From Cricetomys ansorgei (Eukaryota; Chordata; Mammalia; Rodentia; Nesomyidae): DNA of 64,000 nt. The stretch spans positions 6,964,501 through 7,028,500 of the forward strand of contig JAMJFZ010001258.1 in assembly GCA_026225945.1 (NCBI GenBank). The letters run 5' to 3'. The translations under genes were made by a program, and so were the position numbers. This document shows, one piece after another, positions 1 through 11,994 of the stretch (positions are counted from its first letter, which is position 1; every line of letters begins with the position of its first letter). Below the pieces are notes generated by a model. It saw only the letters and a list, made by a program, of their open reading frames with translations, did no database searches and was not told the origin of the DNA.

Positions 1-93
1 TGGACAACAGTGACGGAAAGTAATCACCAATGGAATCTACATCTTACCAACTGGAAAGATTAACGGCTCAAGAATCTTTCAGGTATGAGCTAT

Positions 94-345
94 CTCAGGG
101 AGATAGCTCAGTTTGTAAAATGCTTGTCACATGATCACATGATCAGTCCCCAGCAACCCTGTCAAAAGACAGGCATGATGGTGCACGCTTGTAATCCCAG
201 AGCTGGGGAGGAATCTCTAGGACTGCTTAGTCAGCCATCATAACCTAATCGGTCAGCCCCAAGTGCTGGTGAGAACCTGTCTCCTAAAACAAGGTGGACA
301 GCTGTTGAGGGAGCGCTGCTGTGTGAGCGCGCACACAGAGTTCAC
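94..345 (+). mobile_element. B4-type SINE (ID plus B1 composite)
   Basis: Starts with GATAGCTCAGTTTGTAAAAT, has an internal TAATCCCAGAGCTGGGG segment and GAACCTGTCTCC near the end. Confidence 0.6.
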
Positions 346-597
346 TGGAGAAATGACAAAGAGAATCCACAAGACAGAAAAGATAAACTCTGTAGGGCGA
401 ATCAGTCCTCCCCAAACGTTCTGTAGTTTAAAATAATTATTATTTTGTGACTAATCCTTTATCACTGGTAATATTTTTGGTACTATTGCTTAAAACGTAA
501 ATTATAGTATCTTATGTGGTTAAGAGGTTTTTAAAAAGTTACAAAAAATTCATCAAGTAGAAGTAGACAAATGTAGGATTTTTAAAGATTTCCTTTC

Positions 598-680
598 AGG
601 TGGACTACAGGTCAGTGGTACAGCGCTGGTCTAGCACTAACGACAGCCTAAGGTTGTGCTGCAGGAATGTGCGGGGAGAG
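598..680 (+). mobile_element. ID-like SINE fragment
   Basis: CAGTGGTACAGCGCTGGTCTAG resembles a tRNA-derived ID element; the rest is diverged. Confidence 0.35.
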
Positions 681-1353
681 GGGAGGTGGTGTGGACGCTG
701 CAACCACAGAACTTTACAGCTGTGACAACTCCTGGTACGACAGTACATTACTTCCTCATTTTAGAGAAAAGAATCGATGCACTCTTTGATCTATAAGGAT
801 AGAGGGGAAAAGCAGAATATCATGGAATGTGGAAAACAGCCTAGCACGAAGAGCAGGCTTGGTTTGCACAGGACAGTGAAAAGATAAGACTTGCGATGTA
901 GCCACATGCAGCGACAGCGCAGGACGCATGACCTCAACTTGAAACTGCAGAGCATAAGCACACACTGGTAAACTCGATGCTCCGATTAAATAAATATATC
1001 ATCATTTGGTAGCACATCAAAAAAGTTTAACTCCCATTAACTCACACTACTTCAAAACATAAAGCACATAGTGAATAACTTTGTGTTTTGTCATAGTGAA
1101 TAACTAGAAATATAAACAGCCAGAAGATATAGGTATTGTTTGTTTGTGTTTAAGAAATATCATTATTCCCATTTTCTGAAAAAAAAAATCTCTAGTGTAC
1201 ATAATAGAACGGTGTCCAGAAGTAAAGACAAGAAGTCAGTGTACCAACCCCTCCTCCAAGGGCACTCTCCATTCAGCTTCTTCCCACTACTCCTTCATCC
1301 TAACAGTTCCACCTGCCCAATCAGCTGGGGACCAGGTGTTTACCAGGTGAACT

Positions 1354-1452
1354 GTGGACCGTTTAAGATCTAAACCATAAACTTCCGTGGACCGTTTAGG
1401 ATCTAAACCATAAATTTTTGTGGACCATTTAAGATCTAAATTGTAATGGGTG
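1354..1452 (+). repeat. 33-bp tandem repeat, three units
   Basis: Units start at 1,354, 1,387 and 1,420, each beginning GTGGACC and containing a GATCTAAACCATAA-like segment (third copy diverged at its end). Confidence 0.9.
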
Positions 1453-2129
1453 TCAACAAAATTTTCCTATAAAGGGCTAGATATTAAATAGTTTAGGCTT
1501 ATGAGTCATACTGGTCTGTCAGAGCTATCCAAGTCTGTCGCACTAATATAGAAGCAGCAATAGGAGTTGTGCGTCAATAAAAGTTTGTAAGGAAAAAAAA
1601 TACTCAAATTAGATGTAAGCACTGGTCCATAGCTTGCCAACCTTAGTCCAAGTCAGTTTAAAACTTTAAATCATTTCTTTCAATAACTATATTTTTCTTC
1701 AAGTTGGATATAAGTAAATATGATTTTCTGTTATTCTTATAATCTACTCACATTATATTTAGCTAGCTCTAAAATAAAATGCCTATTATCTCTAACAAGG
1801 AATGAGAAAGGAAAGGAAAGAGAAATAACTCCTTTATTAAGATACCTCCTTAGGATTCCTTAGTGTGCCAACAAGTGAGCCTCCGTTTCTTGTGCCTTCT
1901 TCCTTTTATCTTATTATATTGTACTATATTATTAGCATTAGGAGCCTGCGTCTGTTTCAGTGGGAGGCGGAATGGAAGTGGATCTGGATAGGACAGGAGG
2001 ACAGGAGGGAAGGAGGTGCTGGAGAACTAAGAGGGGAGACCATCAGCAGCAGATATTATATGAGGAAGATCTATTTTCAATAAAGGGAAAATATCCCAGA
2101 TAAGTTGGCTTAAATAAAATCAAATGGAC

Positions 2130-2370
2130 CTTAATGGGCATCACAGGACATTGGCACTTGCTCCTAAATGTTACTAAAGAAAAAGGGGAGAAGGATGCAT
2201 CTTTAGAAGATGGCCAACAGGAGGGGAAGGGGACGAAGAGAGTGAACAGGACTGAAGAACATACTTACACAACATATGTTACATGTTATACATCACATTC
2301 TTATATATGAGAGTCTCATAATGAAACCATTACTTTTTACAATAAATATAAGCTAATAAAAAAGGAAGGA
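2130..2370 (+). mobile_element. Rodent L1 3'-end fragment
   Basis: Ends with the L1-like tail GTCTCATAATGAAACC followed by an AATAAATATAAG stretch and an A-rich end, preceded by a purine-rich region. Confidence 0.5.
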
Positions 2371-2388
2371 AAAAATCTCTCACTGGGC

Positions 2389-2485
2389 CCAATGTGGTGA
2401 CAGACACCTATTATGCCAGCATTTGAGAGGCCAAGGCAGGAGGACTATGAGTTCAAAATCAGCTTGCGCTGCATACGGTAATGTT
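2389..2485 (+). mobile_element. Old B1 SINE fragment
   Basis: A diverged B1: TGGTGACAGACACC, GCCAGCATTTGAGAGGCC, AAGGCAGGAGGA, GAGTTCAAA. Confidence 0.6.
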
Positions 2486-3210
2486 GTTTAAAAGACAACA
2501 AAAAATTAGTAAGAATAAAAACTATAAAGGTCATAATTTTTTTAAAGCCAGTAGGCCATATACACTAAATATTTTCTTTCACCGTAAGTATAGATATAAA
2601 GGCTTTACTATATTATATCTTCAATTACAATGGGCTTCAGACAAGACAGCTCATTGTACACTATTTCTAATAATCACAACCTAAACTGTAGATAAAAGAC
2701 TCTGAAAAGTACAGAAAAAGTGAGAGACTAGGGACCATGAGAATCTAAGAACTACCTAGTAGTAAGTTAGAACTACCTAGTAGTAAGTTCCCTGGGACGT
2801 CTCTGTGGTTTTCTTTGCTTGATTTTGCCTCCTGTATGCCCTAGTTAAGATGCCAACAACCAATGAACCCTAACAGGCAGCAATAAATAAAGGCTCCAAG
2901 AACAGTTCTTTCCAGCTAAAGAAATGTGGAGGGGCACACTGCAGGATGGTACTGGCTTGACTACACTTGTGTAAAAACTAAAGATTTGTTGTACAGAAGT
3001 CAGTTTCTCAAGATGTCCATGACACAATCTGAATTTAATCATTATACCAAGAACTAAGAAAATACTGATTCTAAAGAGAAAAGATAATCTGCAGATATCA
3101 AAAGAGATCTTGCTGAATAATCTGATAACAAAGTAGTTCAGTAAAAGAAAAAATGTTTCAACAAATAATTATGTACGCTTTTGAATCAAACATTTAAAAG
3201 TCTCAGAATA

Positions 3211-3357
3211 GCTGGGGGGGGCATACTTTTCTTTAATCCCAGCACTCAGGAAGCAGAGGCAGGCAGATCTCTGTGAGTCTGAGGCCAGCCTGGTCTACAA
3301 GAGAGTTCCAGAACAGCCAGAGTTACAAACAGAGAAACGCTGTCTCAAAACAAACGT
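3211..3357 (+). mobile_element. B1 SINE
   Basis: Full-length B1 with TTTAATCCCAGCACTCAGG, GAGGCCAGCCTGGTCTACAA and the local variant CAGAGTTACAAACAGAG, then an A-rich tail. Confidence 0.9.
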
Positions 3358-3469
3358 CTCAGAATAAAAGATACAAAGAAATAATCTAAAAAATTTATAA
3401 CTAAAAATCATAATAAAGAAAAACTTAAAACTCACTGGATTGGTCAATACAAGATCAGAGATTACAGAC

Positions 3470-3990
3470 TGCAATGAAGATTTCTAAAACTTAACAGAAG
3501 CTCAGGGAGCTGAGCTAACAAAACAGCTAGTATTCAGTTCTTACAAGCCTCAAGGCAGAGAAAAAGAATGTGGGGCTAAAAACATATTTGAAAAGATTAT
3601 GGCTAAGACTTCCCAAAATATAGTTGGGAAAAAAAAAAAAAAACCTGCTGAGAAACAGCATTGGGCAAACTCTCTCCAAAGCAAGGAAATTCAAAATAAT
3701 CTAGGCATAAACATGACAGTTACATTTATCAGCTAATGCAAACCTACGATGACTTGACTAGCAATGAGCTTTTCATCAGAAACCACACTGGCCAGAAACA
3801 AGTAGAAAATCTTTTCAAGTGTTAAAAGAAAAGACCTGTAAACCCAGGATTACTCAGTAGAAACACCCTGTAGAAATGTAAGCAAAATGACACACTCAAA
3901 TAAAGCAAAATGAAGAGAATTACAGACCACAACTTACACCATAAGAAATAAAAGACGACCATGGAGAAAGTAAGTGAATATAGACAAATA
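3470..3990 (+). mobile_element. Ancient L1 (L1M/HAL1-like) fragment
   Basis: Degenerate similarity to mammalian-wide L1: TCATCAGAAACCACACTGGC, then CTTTTCAAGTGTTAAAAG and a CTGTAAACCCAGGATTAC stretch. Frames are broken. Confidence 0.55.
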
Positions 3991-4299
3991 AAACCGCAAT
4001 GCTTCTTTTCTGTGGTTTTATAAATTATGTTTGACTGTTCAAAGCAAGGATGGCTGTTAACACGTGAACAGTAATAATCAAGACTGTAGTGTCATTAAGT
4101 GAAAAGAAAAGAGTTAAACATACTAAGTATGGTAAAATCTTGATACAGACACTATAAGCCATAAATTGCGGAGTGAACCAGCCTTTTCCACAAATGGGTT
4201 CATGAAAACTCTACTCAGGAGGGAGTACAAGTGCAGGAAAATGAGGACTGGCAAACAGAGTAGTTCGTTCTTCTATGGGACCCAAGGAATGGCACACAC

Positions 4300-5440
4300 A
4301 ATCACACTTGACATGTAGAACACGTTTTAGAAGTAAAATGCAGGAGTGTTTTTAATAGGGGAATTAACAGTATACATATTAAGAAGAGAGAGAGGCAAGA
4401 GAGACTGACCATGTGCCTTGTCAGTGGAAAAGCCACACCAAAAGGAGAAGGAAGGAGAGACTGATAATGTATATTACCAGGGGAGAACTGTGCCAGAAAA
4501 AGAGAGAGAGAGACTGCTCTGACAAGAACTTTAAAAAGCCAAATGCAGTTTTTTTGGTATGCAGATGTTGGGCAGGTCTCCAGAGGAGCTGGTTTAATAT
4601 GCAGATGTAGTCGCTTACAGAAGTCCATCATACCCAGGGAGGAGCCAGGTGTCCTTCCTCCTGTGACTTACAAATTTCAAGGTTATCTTGTTTACTATCA
4701 AAGAACGTTTGACTTAATAACCCAAATTGATTGAATGTTACTGTTGGCTAAATACTATCTCCATCTGCCTCAAACAGAGCAGGGTGCCATGCAGGCACCA
4801 AAGAAGGGCTCTTTATGGTTTTTAGCTTTTTGGGGCGTATTTATTTTTTCTCTATCTAGGCTCTTTTTGCTTCTATCTGTTAAAGGCTTACCTCTTCCTG
4901 GGAGGACCAACGCCCACCCCAGGAATAGCCTCTATAATATACTATCAGTATGCATAGATAGCTCTACACATGCCAAGATTTAGAAGCCTGCAAGGTATTT
5001 TACAGTAACAATTATTTTTGAGTAAAATGGCTATGTCTCCTTCTCAGCCAACAACAGCCAGCTCAGGTATTACTAGGCCATGCAGACATTATTATTATTG
5101 ATGAAATTTTGTTGCTATTACAACAAAGAGGAGAAGGGGACAAAATGGCTGGTGGGCTGAAATTCCCTGGCCAGGGAGCCTGAAACTTTGTCATGCAGAC
5201 TTCATCCATGTTACCAGGGTATGGGGCTCTCAGCAATAAATTAATCACAAGGAGGAGGAGGCAACAATATAAAGACAATATAAAATCACTACACATAAAT
5301 GAATCCTTAAGACAATGTCTGGGTAATCCATAGAGCAGTGAATATGAGAAATGAAACAGAGAATACAAAGATTGCAAACCAGGACACTTAAATCCAAGCA
5401 CAACAATGTTAAATCTAAATGGTTCCAACATAGCCCACAC
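4300..5440. other. Unclassified stretch, probably repeat-derived
   Basis: Contains GA-rich blocks (4,385-4,515) and several chance open frames on both strands. No family or gene was recognised. It directly precedes the L1 3' end, so it may be part of that insertion or an older LTR. Confidence 0.35.
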
Positions 5441-6215
5441 AATTAAAAAGACAGCCAGGATGATTTTAAGATACTATGAGTACAAGAAAGTCAACACAGC
5501 CACAAAGGCCAGTTACAAGTCGGATTGAGGGCCCATTCCAGAGGACTAACCTTATGCCTGGTTCTAGAAACTGGACTGAATAGTTCACAGAGGAGAATCT
5601 GCTATTAGTTTACTAAATGGACAGAGGCAAATTGCCTGCTAAATACTGTTATACCCATTAGTGCCGCTCCCAACTCTCATCTAACTTCTCTTTGCAGTCA
5701 TCATGCACAGAATCAAACAGTGGAATAACAGCCGTAAATGAGACATCTGTACCATAACTCCTCCCTGCAAGGATCAAGGAGGAGAGGGTTAAGGTAGTTG
5801 GAGGGGAAGATGCTGTGAAACAGTGTTTTCTGGGCCTCATGGGGCCACTGAACACATGAACTCACAGTGGTCATGGCTATTGACACAAGATCAGCAGAAG
5901 ATCAAGCCAGTGTGAATGGGGGAAGGGCTTGTGAATTCCCACCCCTAGCTGAAAAGCAATGGGCAGCTGATAGCTGGGGGAGGTAAGTCAGTTTTCTTCA
6001 CAGTGTGTCTCCCGATAGGTCGCCCATGCTCTAGAGGACATCAAAACACCCATGAATATACAGCAGCACTGATTGAACTAGGAGTTTAAGGGGGGAAAAA
6101 AGGACAAAAAAGTTAGAAGGGCATAATGGGAGGCGATGCTGGGAAGAACTGGAGTGGGGAAGGGATACGTGTATGATATTCTCAACGAATAAATAAGAAC
6201 TATAAAAACTATGGG
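5440..6215 (+). mobile_element. Rodent L1 (Lx-type) 3' end and UTR
   Basis: The text follows the rodent L1 3' UTR: TCTCTTTGCAGTC, an area with GGGGGAGGTAAGTCAGTTTTC, CATGAATATA with CAGCAGCACTG, then a G-rich stretch and AATAAATAAG tail at about 6,185-6,200. Confidence 0.7.
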
Positions 6216-6393
6216 AAAATATACCATGAAAATATTAATCAAAGGAAATCTAGAATGAACAAATCAGTATCAAAGTAGCATTACCAAGGACAGAGAGCTG
6301 ATAGAAAGATAGTCAAGTATCCAAGAAAATACATTGCTAAATGCATATTCTCAAAACCATAGGGCTTCAAAGTACGTATTTTCATCTGATAAA

Positions 6394-6625
6394 AGAAGAT
6401 CTGAGCTTGGTTGGTAAGGTATCTGCTGCACAAGCGTGAAAACTAGAATTCAGATCCACAGCACCCACATAAAAGCTAGGAATGGCAACATCCATCTGTG
6501 ATCCTAGTGCTGGGGCGGAGACAGATTCTAGCTAACCAGCTAACCAGCTAGCCTGGAGGAAAGGATCCAGGTTCACTGAGAGACCCTGGTCAAAAGTGAA
6601 AGTAGAGGAATGTAAGAGTTTTTTT
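6394..6625 (+). mobile_element. B4-type SINE
   Basis: Contains TTGGTAAGGTATCTGCTGC, CACAGCACCCACATAAAAG, GATCCTAGTGCTGGGG and GAGAGACCCTGGTC. Confidence 0.65.
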
Positions 6626-6879
6626 TTTCTTTTAAAATAGGTATATATATGGCTGTTTTATGCCTTTGGGGTCTGGGCTCTTAAAGGTTGCAGCCATTCC
6701 TAATTGCTCTGTCTAAGCTTTTTGTAACTTACTTTTTCACTTCTAACTGGACTCCACCCTCTTCTCCCAGCACCACAGTTAGTTTCTGGGAAAGACCTAA
6801 AATGTAACCTTTTCAAAACTCCAATTAGTTCCACTTTATCTGAGCCTTATTTCTGTCTGCTTTCCTATCATCCATTCGG

Positions 6880-6985
6880 GAGCTCACTTTTTCCTGTCTC
6901 TACCCCAACCAACTCTGGTGCTCCCTTTTTCCCTGTCTCTTCCCAACTTGGTACTCACTCTTCCCCTGTCTCACTGCAACTGTTG
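6880..6985 (+). repeat. Degenerate pyrimidine-rich tandem repeat, about 35 bp x 3
   Basis: Three successive units contain TCACTTTTTCCTGTCTC-like, TCCCTTTTTCCCTGTCTC-like and TCACTCTTCCCCTGTCTC-like cores followed by a CAAC ending. Confidence 0.55.
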
Positions 6986-7198
6986 ATTCCAATGGACACT
7001 CTGTCTCTTATATACCTACCTCCAAGCTATTCCTAGAAGTCCAAGTGGCATGTTAAAGAAGGCTTCACATCACAAAAAGCCTACTGGCAAAATATTTCAC
7101 TACAGAGAACAACTGAGGAAGAACTGACTGCTGGCCTCCAACACACACACAAAACATCTTTGGAGAGTTTCACTATCTCAGAAAAAAAGCTAGCTGAT

Positions 7199-7200
7199 GG

Positions 7201-7247
<47 letters not shown>

Positions 7248-7248
7248 T
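7199..7248. repeat. (AT)n(AC)n microsatellite
   Basis: About ten AT units followed by about thirteen AC units. Confidence 0.95.
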
Positions 7249-7269
7249 TTTATTTCCAAAGTCCATGCA

Positions 7270-8130
7270 ATGTATACCAAAGTAGACTTTATTCTAAAAC
7301 ATAAAGAAACTTTAAATTATAAAAAATTGAAGCCATACGATATCTGTTCTCCTCTGACCATTAAAAAAATATTAAAAAGCAGTACAGAAAAATAGTAAAA
7401 TTTTTCAAACACATAAAAATGAACACACTGCTAAATAATCTATGGGTCAAAAAGAAAGTTAACAAGAAAACTATACACTGAGCAGAGCAAAAATGAAAAT
7501 AATCAAAATCTACAGGATGTAGGCAGCAGCTTAGAGGAAAATATTCACCCCTGAATGATTATATTAGACTATATAATCCCAGTAATTTAAATTCCCACAT
7601 CCAGATACTTGGAAACAGTAAAATAAATCCAAAGAAAGAAGAAGGAAATATGCCCCCCCCAAAAAACTGAAACGAAACAAAAATCCATGAAATCAAAACT
7701 AAAAAGCAGAAACTCATTTTTTTAAAAATTCACAAAACATCTATCAACTCTGACAAAGATAAAAACAGGCAAATGGGGGCTATCACTGAAGATCCCACAT
7801 CAAAGGGACAACAAGGCAATGTAACAGTGTTCAACAACACATGGAAATGGGCTAAAGCCTTTGAATCATATAGTACAAAAACTCGAGACACAAGATTAAC
7901 TATATTTCTATAGTAACTCTATATAATATATAAAAATATAGTAACATACAGTATATATAATTTAATATATACAATAATATATAAACGTAATAACTCTAAA
8001 AAAAAATTGTAAGCACAGTTTAAAACCTTCCAAAAGAGGAAACTCTCAACCACAGATATACCAATGAATTGTGAGAAACATTCAAGTAAGAATATCAATT
8101 CAGGAACATGCCCTAAGGTGATGGTTCCCA
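7270..8130 (+). mobile_element. Ancient L1 ORF2 fragment, left part
   Basis: Follows old L1 ORF2 text in order, including TAAATAATCTATGGGTCAAA, the region with CTCTGACAAAGATAAA, and AAAACCTTCCAAAAGAGG. It is interrupted on the right by nested B2 and B1 insertions and continues at 8,545. Confidence 0.6.
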
Positions 8131-8164
8131 CTCACTATATCCTAATAAAAAACTGAAGAAATAC

Positions 8165-8362
8165 AGAACTGAGGAGATGGCTCAACCCATAAGAGCACAC
8201 CGGCAGACCTTCCAGAGGATCTAATTTCAATTCCTAGCACCCCATTGCAGCTCACAACTATCTGTACGTAACTCCAGTTCCAGGGACCTGACACCCTCAC
8301 ACAAACATGCATGCAAGCAAAACAACAATGTACATAAAATAAAAATAAATAAATCACTTTTT
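8165..8362 (+). mobile_element. B2 SINE nested in L1
   Basis: Contains GAGGAGATGGCTCAACCC, CCTTCCAGAGGATC, a CTCCAGTTCCAGGGA-like body and an A-rich AATAAATAAAT tail. It sits within the L1 ORF2 fossil. Confidence 0.85.
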
Positions 8363-8374
8363 AAAAGCTCAAAA

Positions 8375-8532
8375 GCAGGACAGTGGTGTTGCACACCTCT
8401 AATTCCAGCACTCGGGAGGCAGAAGCAGGTCATCTCTGTGAGTTTGAGGCCAGCCTAGTCTACAGAGTGAGTTCCAGGACAGCCAGAGTTACAACAGAGA
8501 AACCCTATCTCAAAAAACAAAAATAAAATATA
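8375..8532 (+). mobile_element. B1 SINE nested in L1
   Basis: Has CCAGCACTCGGGAGGCAG, GAGGCCAGCCTAGTCTACAG and GAGTTACAACAGAG. It directly follows the B2, so two SINEs landed side by side. Confidence 0.9.
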
Positions 8533-8544
8533 TATATATCAATT

Positions 8545-8690
8545 CAATTTAATCTCCTCTAAGAAATAATCTTTTTGAGGACACATTACCCTATATCAAA
8601 ACTAGACAAATGAGTTAAAGCACAGGGAACTACACAGGCCAACAACTTCTACATAGGAAAAGAGGAAAAAGGACCAGCTTATTGCTATAT
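8545..8690 (+). mobile_element. Ancient L1 ORF2 fragment, continuation after nested SINEs
   Basis: Text such as CCCTATATCAAAACTAGACA and CTACACAGGCCAACA matches the part of L1 ORF2 expected directly after the piece ending at 8,130. Confidence 0.55.
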
Positions 8691-8910
8691 TTTAAAAAGT
8701 AGCGGAAAGTCACTAGCAACACAACAGGACTGGTAAGGAAAAACTTCCATGCTATGACTAAAGGAATCAGAGACTTCTGGCTTCACCTTTGCTCACAAAC
8801 TGAAAGATTAGAGAGGGGAAAAGGTAAGAAAGTCACAAGTAGGATCGTACTCCCTTCCCATTAGCCATAACCAGAAATGTATGAAGTGCAAAGCAATATA
8901 CATATACAAT

Positions 8911-8995
8911 TTCTCCTGTGCTCAGGAAGCTGATGTCTATAGTATGAGTTTGTGAGTCCTGTTGCATTTGGAACCTCACCGTGCTCCTCACACTT
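8911..8995 (-). repeat. Left arm of an inverted repeat pair
   Basis: The reverse complement of this segment aligns along its length with 9,662-9,745, sharing AAGTGTGAGGAGCA and CATCAGCTTCCTGAGCACAG. About 670 bp separate the arms. Confidence 0.8.
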
Positions 8996-9009
8996 TCTTC
9001 TCAGCAAAT

Positions 9010-9112
9010 TATGTATGTATGTATGCACGTATGTATACATATATATGTATGTATAGAGATACATACATATATATGTGTATTCATACATACATACATATGT
9101 GTGTATATAAGA
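9010..9112. repeat. ATGT/ACAT-rich compound microsatellite
   Basis: Runs of ATGT, then ATAC and ACAT units with near-palindromic character. Confidence 0.9.
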
Positions 9113-9173
9113 TGTAAAACAGCCATTTTTATATGAAAAATCATGTAAGTTAAATTTTTAAAGTAATTGATCA

Positions 9174-9297
9174 AGCTGGGTGTAATGGCACATGGCTTTA
9201 TCCCCAGCACTCAGGAGGCAGAGCTCAGCCTGATCTACACGGTGAACTCTAGGTCCAGAACTACATAGTGAGACCTTGTCTCGCACCCACCCCTAAA
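9174..9297 (+). mobile_element. B1 SINE with internal deletion
   Basis: GCTGGGTGTAATGGCACATG, CAGCACTCAGGAGGCAGAG, then a jump to CAGCCTGATCTACAC and GAGACCTTGTCTCG. Confidence 0.8.
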
Positions 9298-9661
9298 AAG
9301 GAACAACATAATTGATCAAGAAAGGAAGAAGAAAGGGTAGCAGGAAGGAAAATGTGAACAAAGCACAATGATATTTTTGTATGAAAATGTTATTAAATCC
9401 ATTTTTTACACAAAAGAATTTTAAAAGTAATCAATCCATATACTCTCTCATAGTAATATATATACATGTATGTATGTATATATCATCAATCAACCTAATG
9501 CAAAAAAAAGTAGGATTACCTAGTACAAACTCACCATCCTTCCAATGACCTACTCACTATACTGTAACTGGGGCTTTCTGAAAAGGGTAAAATTCTTACT
9601 TTCAATGGTTTTAAATAACCATTGAAACAGTTAAGTTACAAAACTGTAAGAACAGAACTGG

Positions 9662-9745
9662 AAGTGTGAGGAGCATGGTGAGGTTGAGGTGCAGCCAGAT
9701 TCACAAGCTCAGACTGCAGGCATCAGCTTCCTGAGCACAGGAGAA
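9662..9745 (+). repeat. Right arm of an inverted repeat pair
   Basis: Partner of 8,911-8,995 in opposite orientation. Between the arms are an ATGT-rich microsatellite, a B1 and AT-rich DNA. Confidence 0.8.
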
Positions 9746-11199
9746 TCCATGAAGAAGCACTGCCCATTTGAGGAATCCTAAGTAATTTCTCCATGACTGG
9801 AAGTCAGGGTCCGTGACATGACTGGAAATACAGGTTGTCGAATCTTGAATAGCTCGTTATACAAGTTTCGTAATTTGGACTTTATCTTACAAACACCATG
9901 ATTTTCAAACTACAGTCTCTCAGCTCTAATGATGTAAGATTCTTGGAGGGTAACAGGTAAATATGAAGAGCAAATATATTCCTAGAGGGAAAGGGGGGAT
10001 ATAACCACAGGCATACTTTTAAATTTATACCTGATACAATCCAAAATTGTTCTTATAAATCCGGCGTTCTGCAAGCAGCAAGTAGATAAAGAGAAAAAAT
10101 AATTCAACAATAAATTCTCAAATGTCCCATCAATGCCAATCAGTGATAACTATTTGGGGATCTTAGCTATTGTAGGCACTAACCCAAGAATGTTATCCAA
10201 ATGAGTATCTGTGGTAAGGGGTAATCTGCGTGTTTAAAGAACTCTTTAATAACTCCAGGTAATTCTAGTACAGGGCCAAATTTGGAAAACACTTCAATTA
10301 TCCATGCTAAACATACACAGGATACAATCCAATTACTTTTAATTGGAAAATGTAGGAATTTCATAAATTCACTTTGAGTTGTACCAACGCTCAGGAACTT
10401 AATGGACAGGGTGTGCACACAAGAACTGTCATTATATACTATATAATCTTCAAATGCCAACTAGATGAAAAACTGTTCACAATTACCTAGAACCTAATTT
10501 TACCGTTTGACCTATGAGCTTCACCTGTTTTTGAACTTCTTAAATTATAAAATGTAATGTGTATATTCTAAAGAGATACTACTTTTAACTTGAAACTTAA
10601 GGTTTATTCATTACTTCACAGTGACTGACAACCATATTAACATTGGAGTTTAGGTCAGAAATAAAGTATGTCTGTACCAGTTGGTACTTGCAGCCTTAGT
10701 GGTGGTATATGTGCAAATTCTGTCCTTCACTATTTTCTAGTGTTGTGGTTGAGTATTCTCATATTAACACGAAAAATGTGTACCAGATGCTTCATTGTTC
10801 CTTAATTGTTACTGTGTCAAAACATCCACGTGCTGACATGCAAAATCAATTTTCTAATTTCACCTACCAATTAACTAGGCTATTATATTGGTTTTTTAAA
10901 TTATAATGGTTATATTTTAAATTAAGTTACATAAATAGGATATTAAGTTTGATACACTTGAAAACCACTGGTTAAAAATAATAGAAAATGGGAATATTTT
11001 ACAAGGCATCTTAGAAACAAAAATCAAAGAAAGGAGGAACAGCATATGAAACAAACCCAGAGTTATGTCTGAGCTGCTAGATTAATGGCAGTAGACTGCT
11101 GCTGGCAGAAAGGAAGTCGCTGCTTCAGAAGATGTACCAGTGGACAGCTTTATGCCCATGCCCACAGGCTGTCCTGATTAGTTCCAGTGGGAAACAAAA

Positions 11200-11990
11200 T
11201 AACAAAATCCAAAGTACCAGCATGATAAAGATACTAAAAAAAGTAAAACTAGAGAGAACACATCTCAGCACATTAAAGACTACAAATGGCAGACCACAGC
11301 CAATACTGTCCTAAATGAAAGAAAACAAAATAAACAGTAAACAAGGAAATCCCATTAAAACAAGAACAAAACATGGCTGACTACTATCGCCATGTCTTTT
11401 CAATATAGTACTCGAAGCATTACCTAAAGTTAAGAAAAGGACGTTAAAGAGATACAAATAGGAAAGTCAAATTGATCCCCATTTACAGGTGATATGCTAT
11501 TGTACACAAAGTACATGAATGTTCTATTAGAAAACTTATAGAAATGATAAACACTCGTAGGGCATGGTGGTGTATGCCTTTAATCTCAGCACTCAAGAGG
11601 CAGAGGCAGAGGCAGGTGGATCTCTGTGAGTTCGAGGCCAAGCTGGTCTACAAAGCAAGTTCCAAAACAGAATTACAACAGAGAAACCTTGTCTCTAAAT
11701 GGGGGGGGAGGAGGGGGACCTGGTTTCTTCTCAGATCTTAAATGCACTAAAGGAAATACATTCTGAAAAATGTGGTATTGGGCAATTCCATCTTAGATAC
11801 CGTTTACCACTGCTGTGATCAAACACCACAACCAAAAGCAGCTTTTGGGAGGAGGCACTCCCAAGAACAAGGAAACTCCATTTGCAATATTGTGAACAAA
11901 CCTATCTAAGGAAGTGAAAGACCTCTACAATGAAAACTTGAAGTCTTGAAAAAGGAAACTGAGTTAGACACTAGAAGATGCTTCGGCTCA
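11200..11990 (+). mobile_element. Ancient L1 ORF2 reverse-transcriptase fragment (with nested B1)
   Basis: A degraded RT region reads TTTACAGGTGATATGCTATT (the L1 catalytic loop) and AAACTTATAGAAATGATAAA before a B1 at 11,558-11,701. It resumes with GAAGTGAAAGACCTCTACAA about 11,910. The retroviral fossil follows at once. Confidence 0.6.
11558..11705 (+). mobile_element. B1 SINE nested in L1 RT fragment
   Basis: GGCATGGTGGTGTATGCC, GAGTTCGAGGCCAAGCTGG and ATTACAACAGAGAAACC, ending in a G-rich tail rather than A-rich. Confidence 0.9.
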
Positions 11991-11994
11991 TGGG

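Noticed and set aside
5658..5855. 65-codon minus-strand frame
   Set aside because: It is antisense to the L1 3' UTR.
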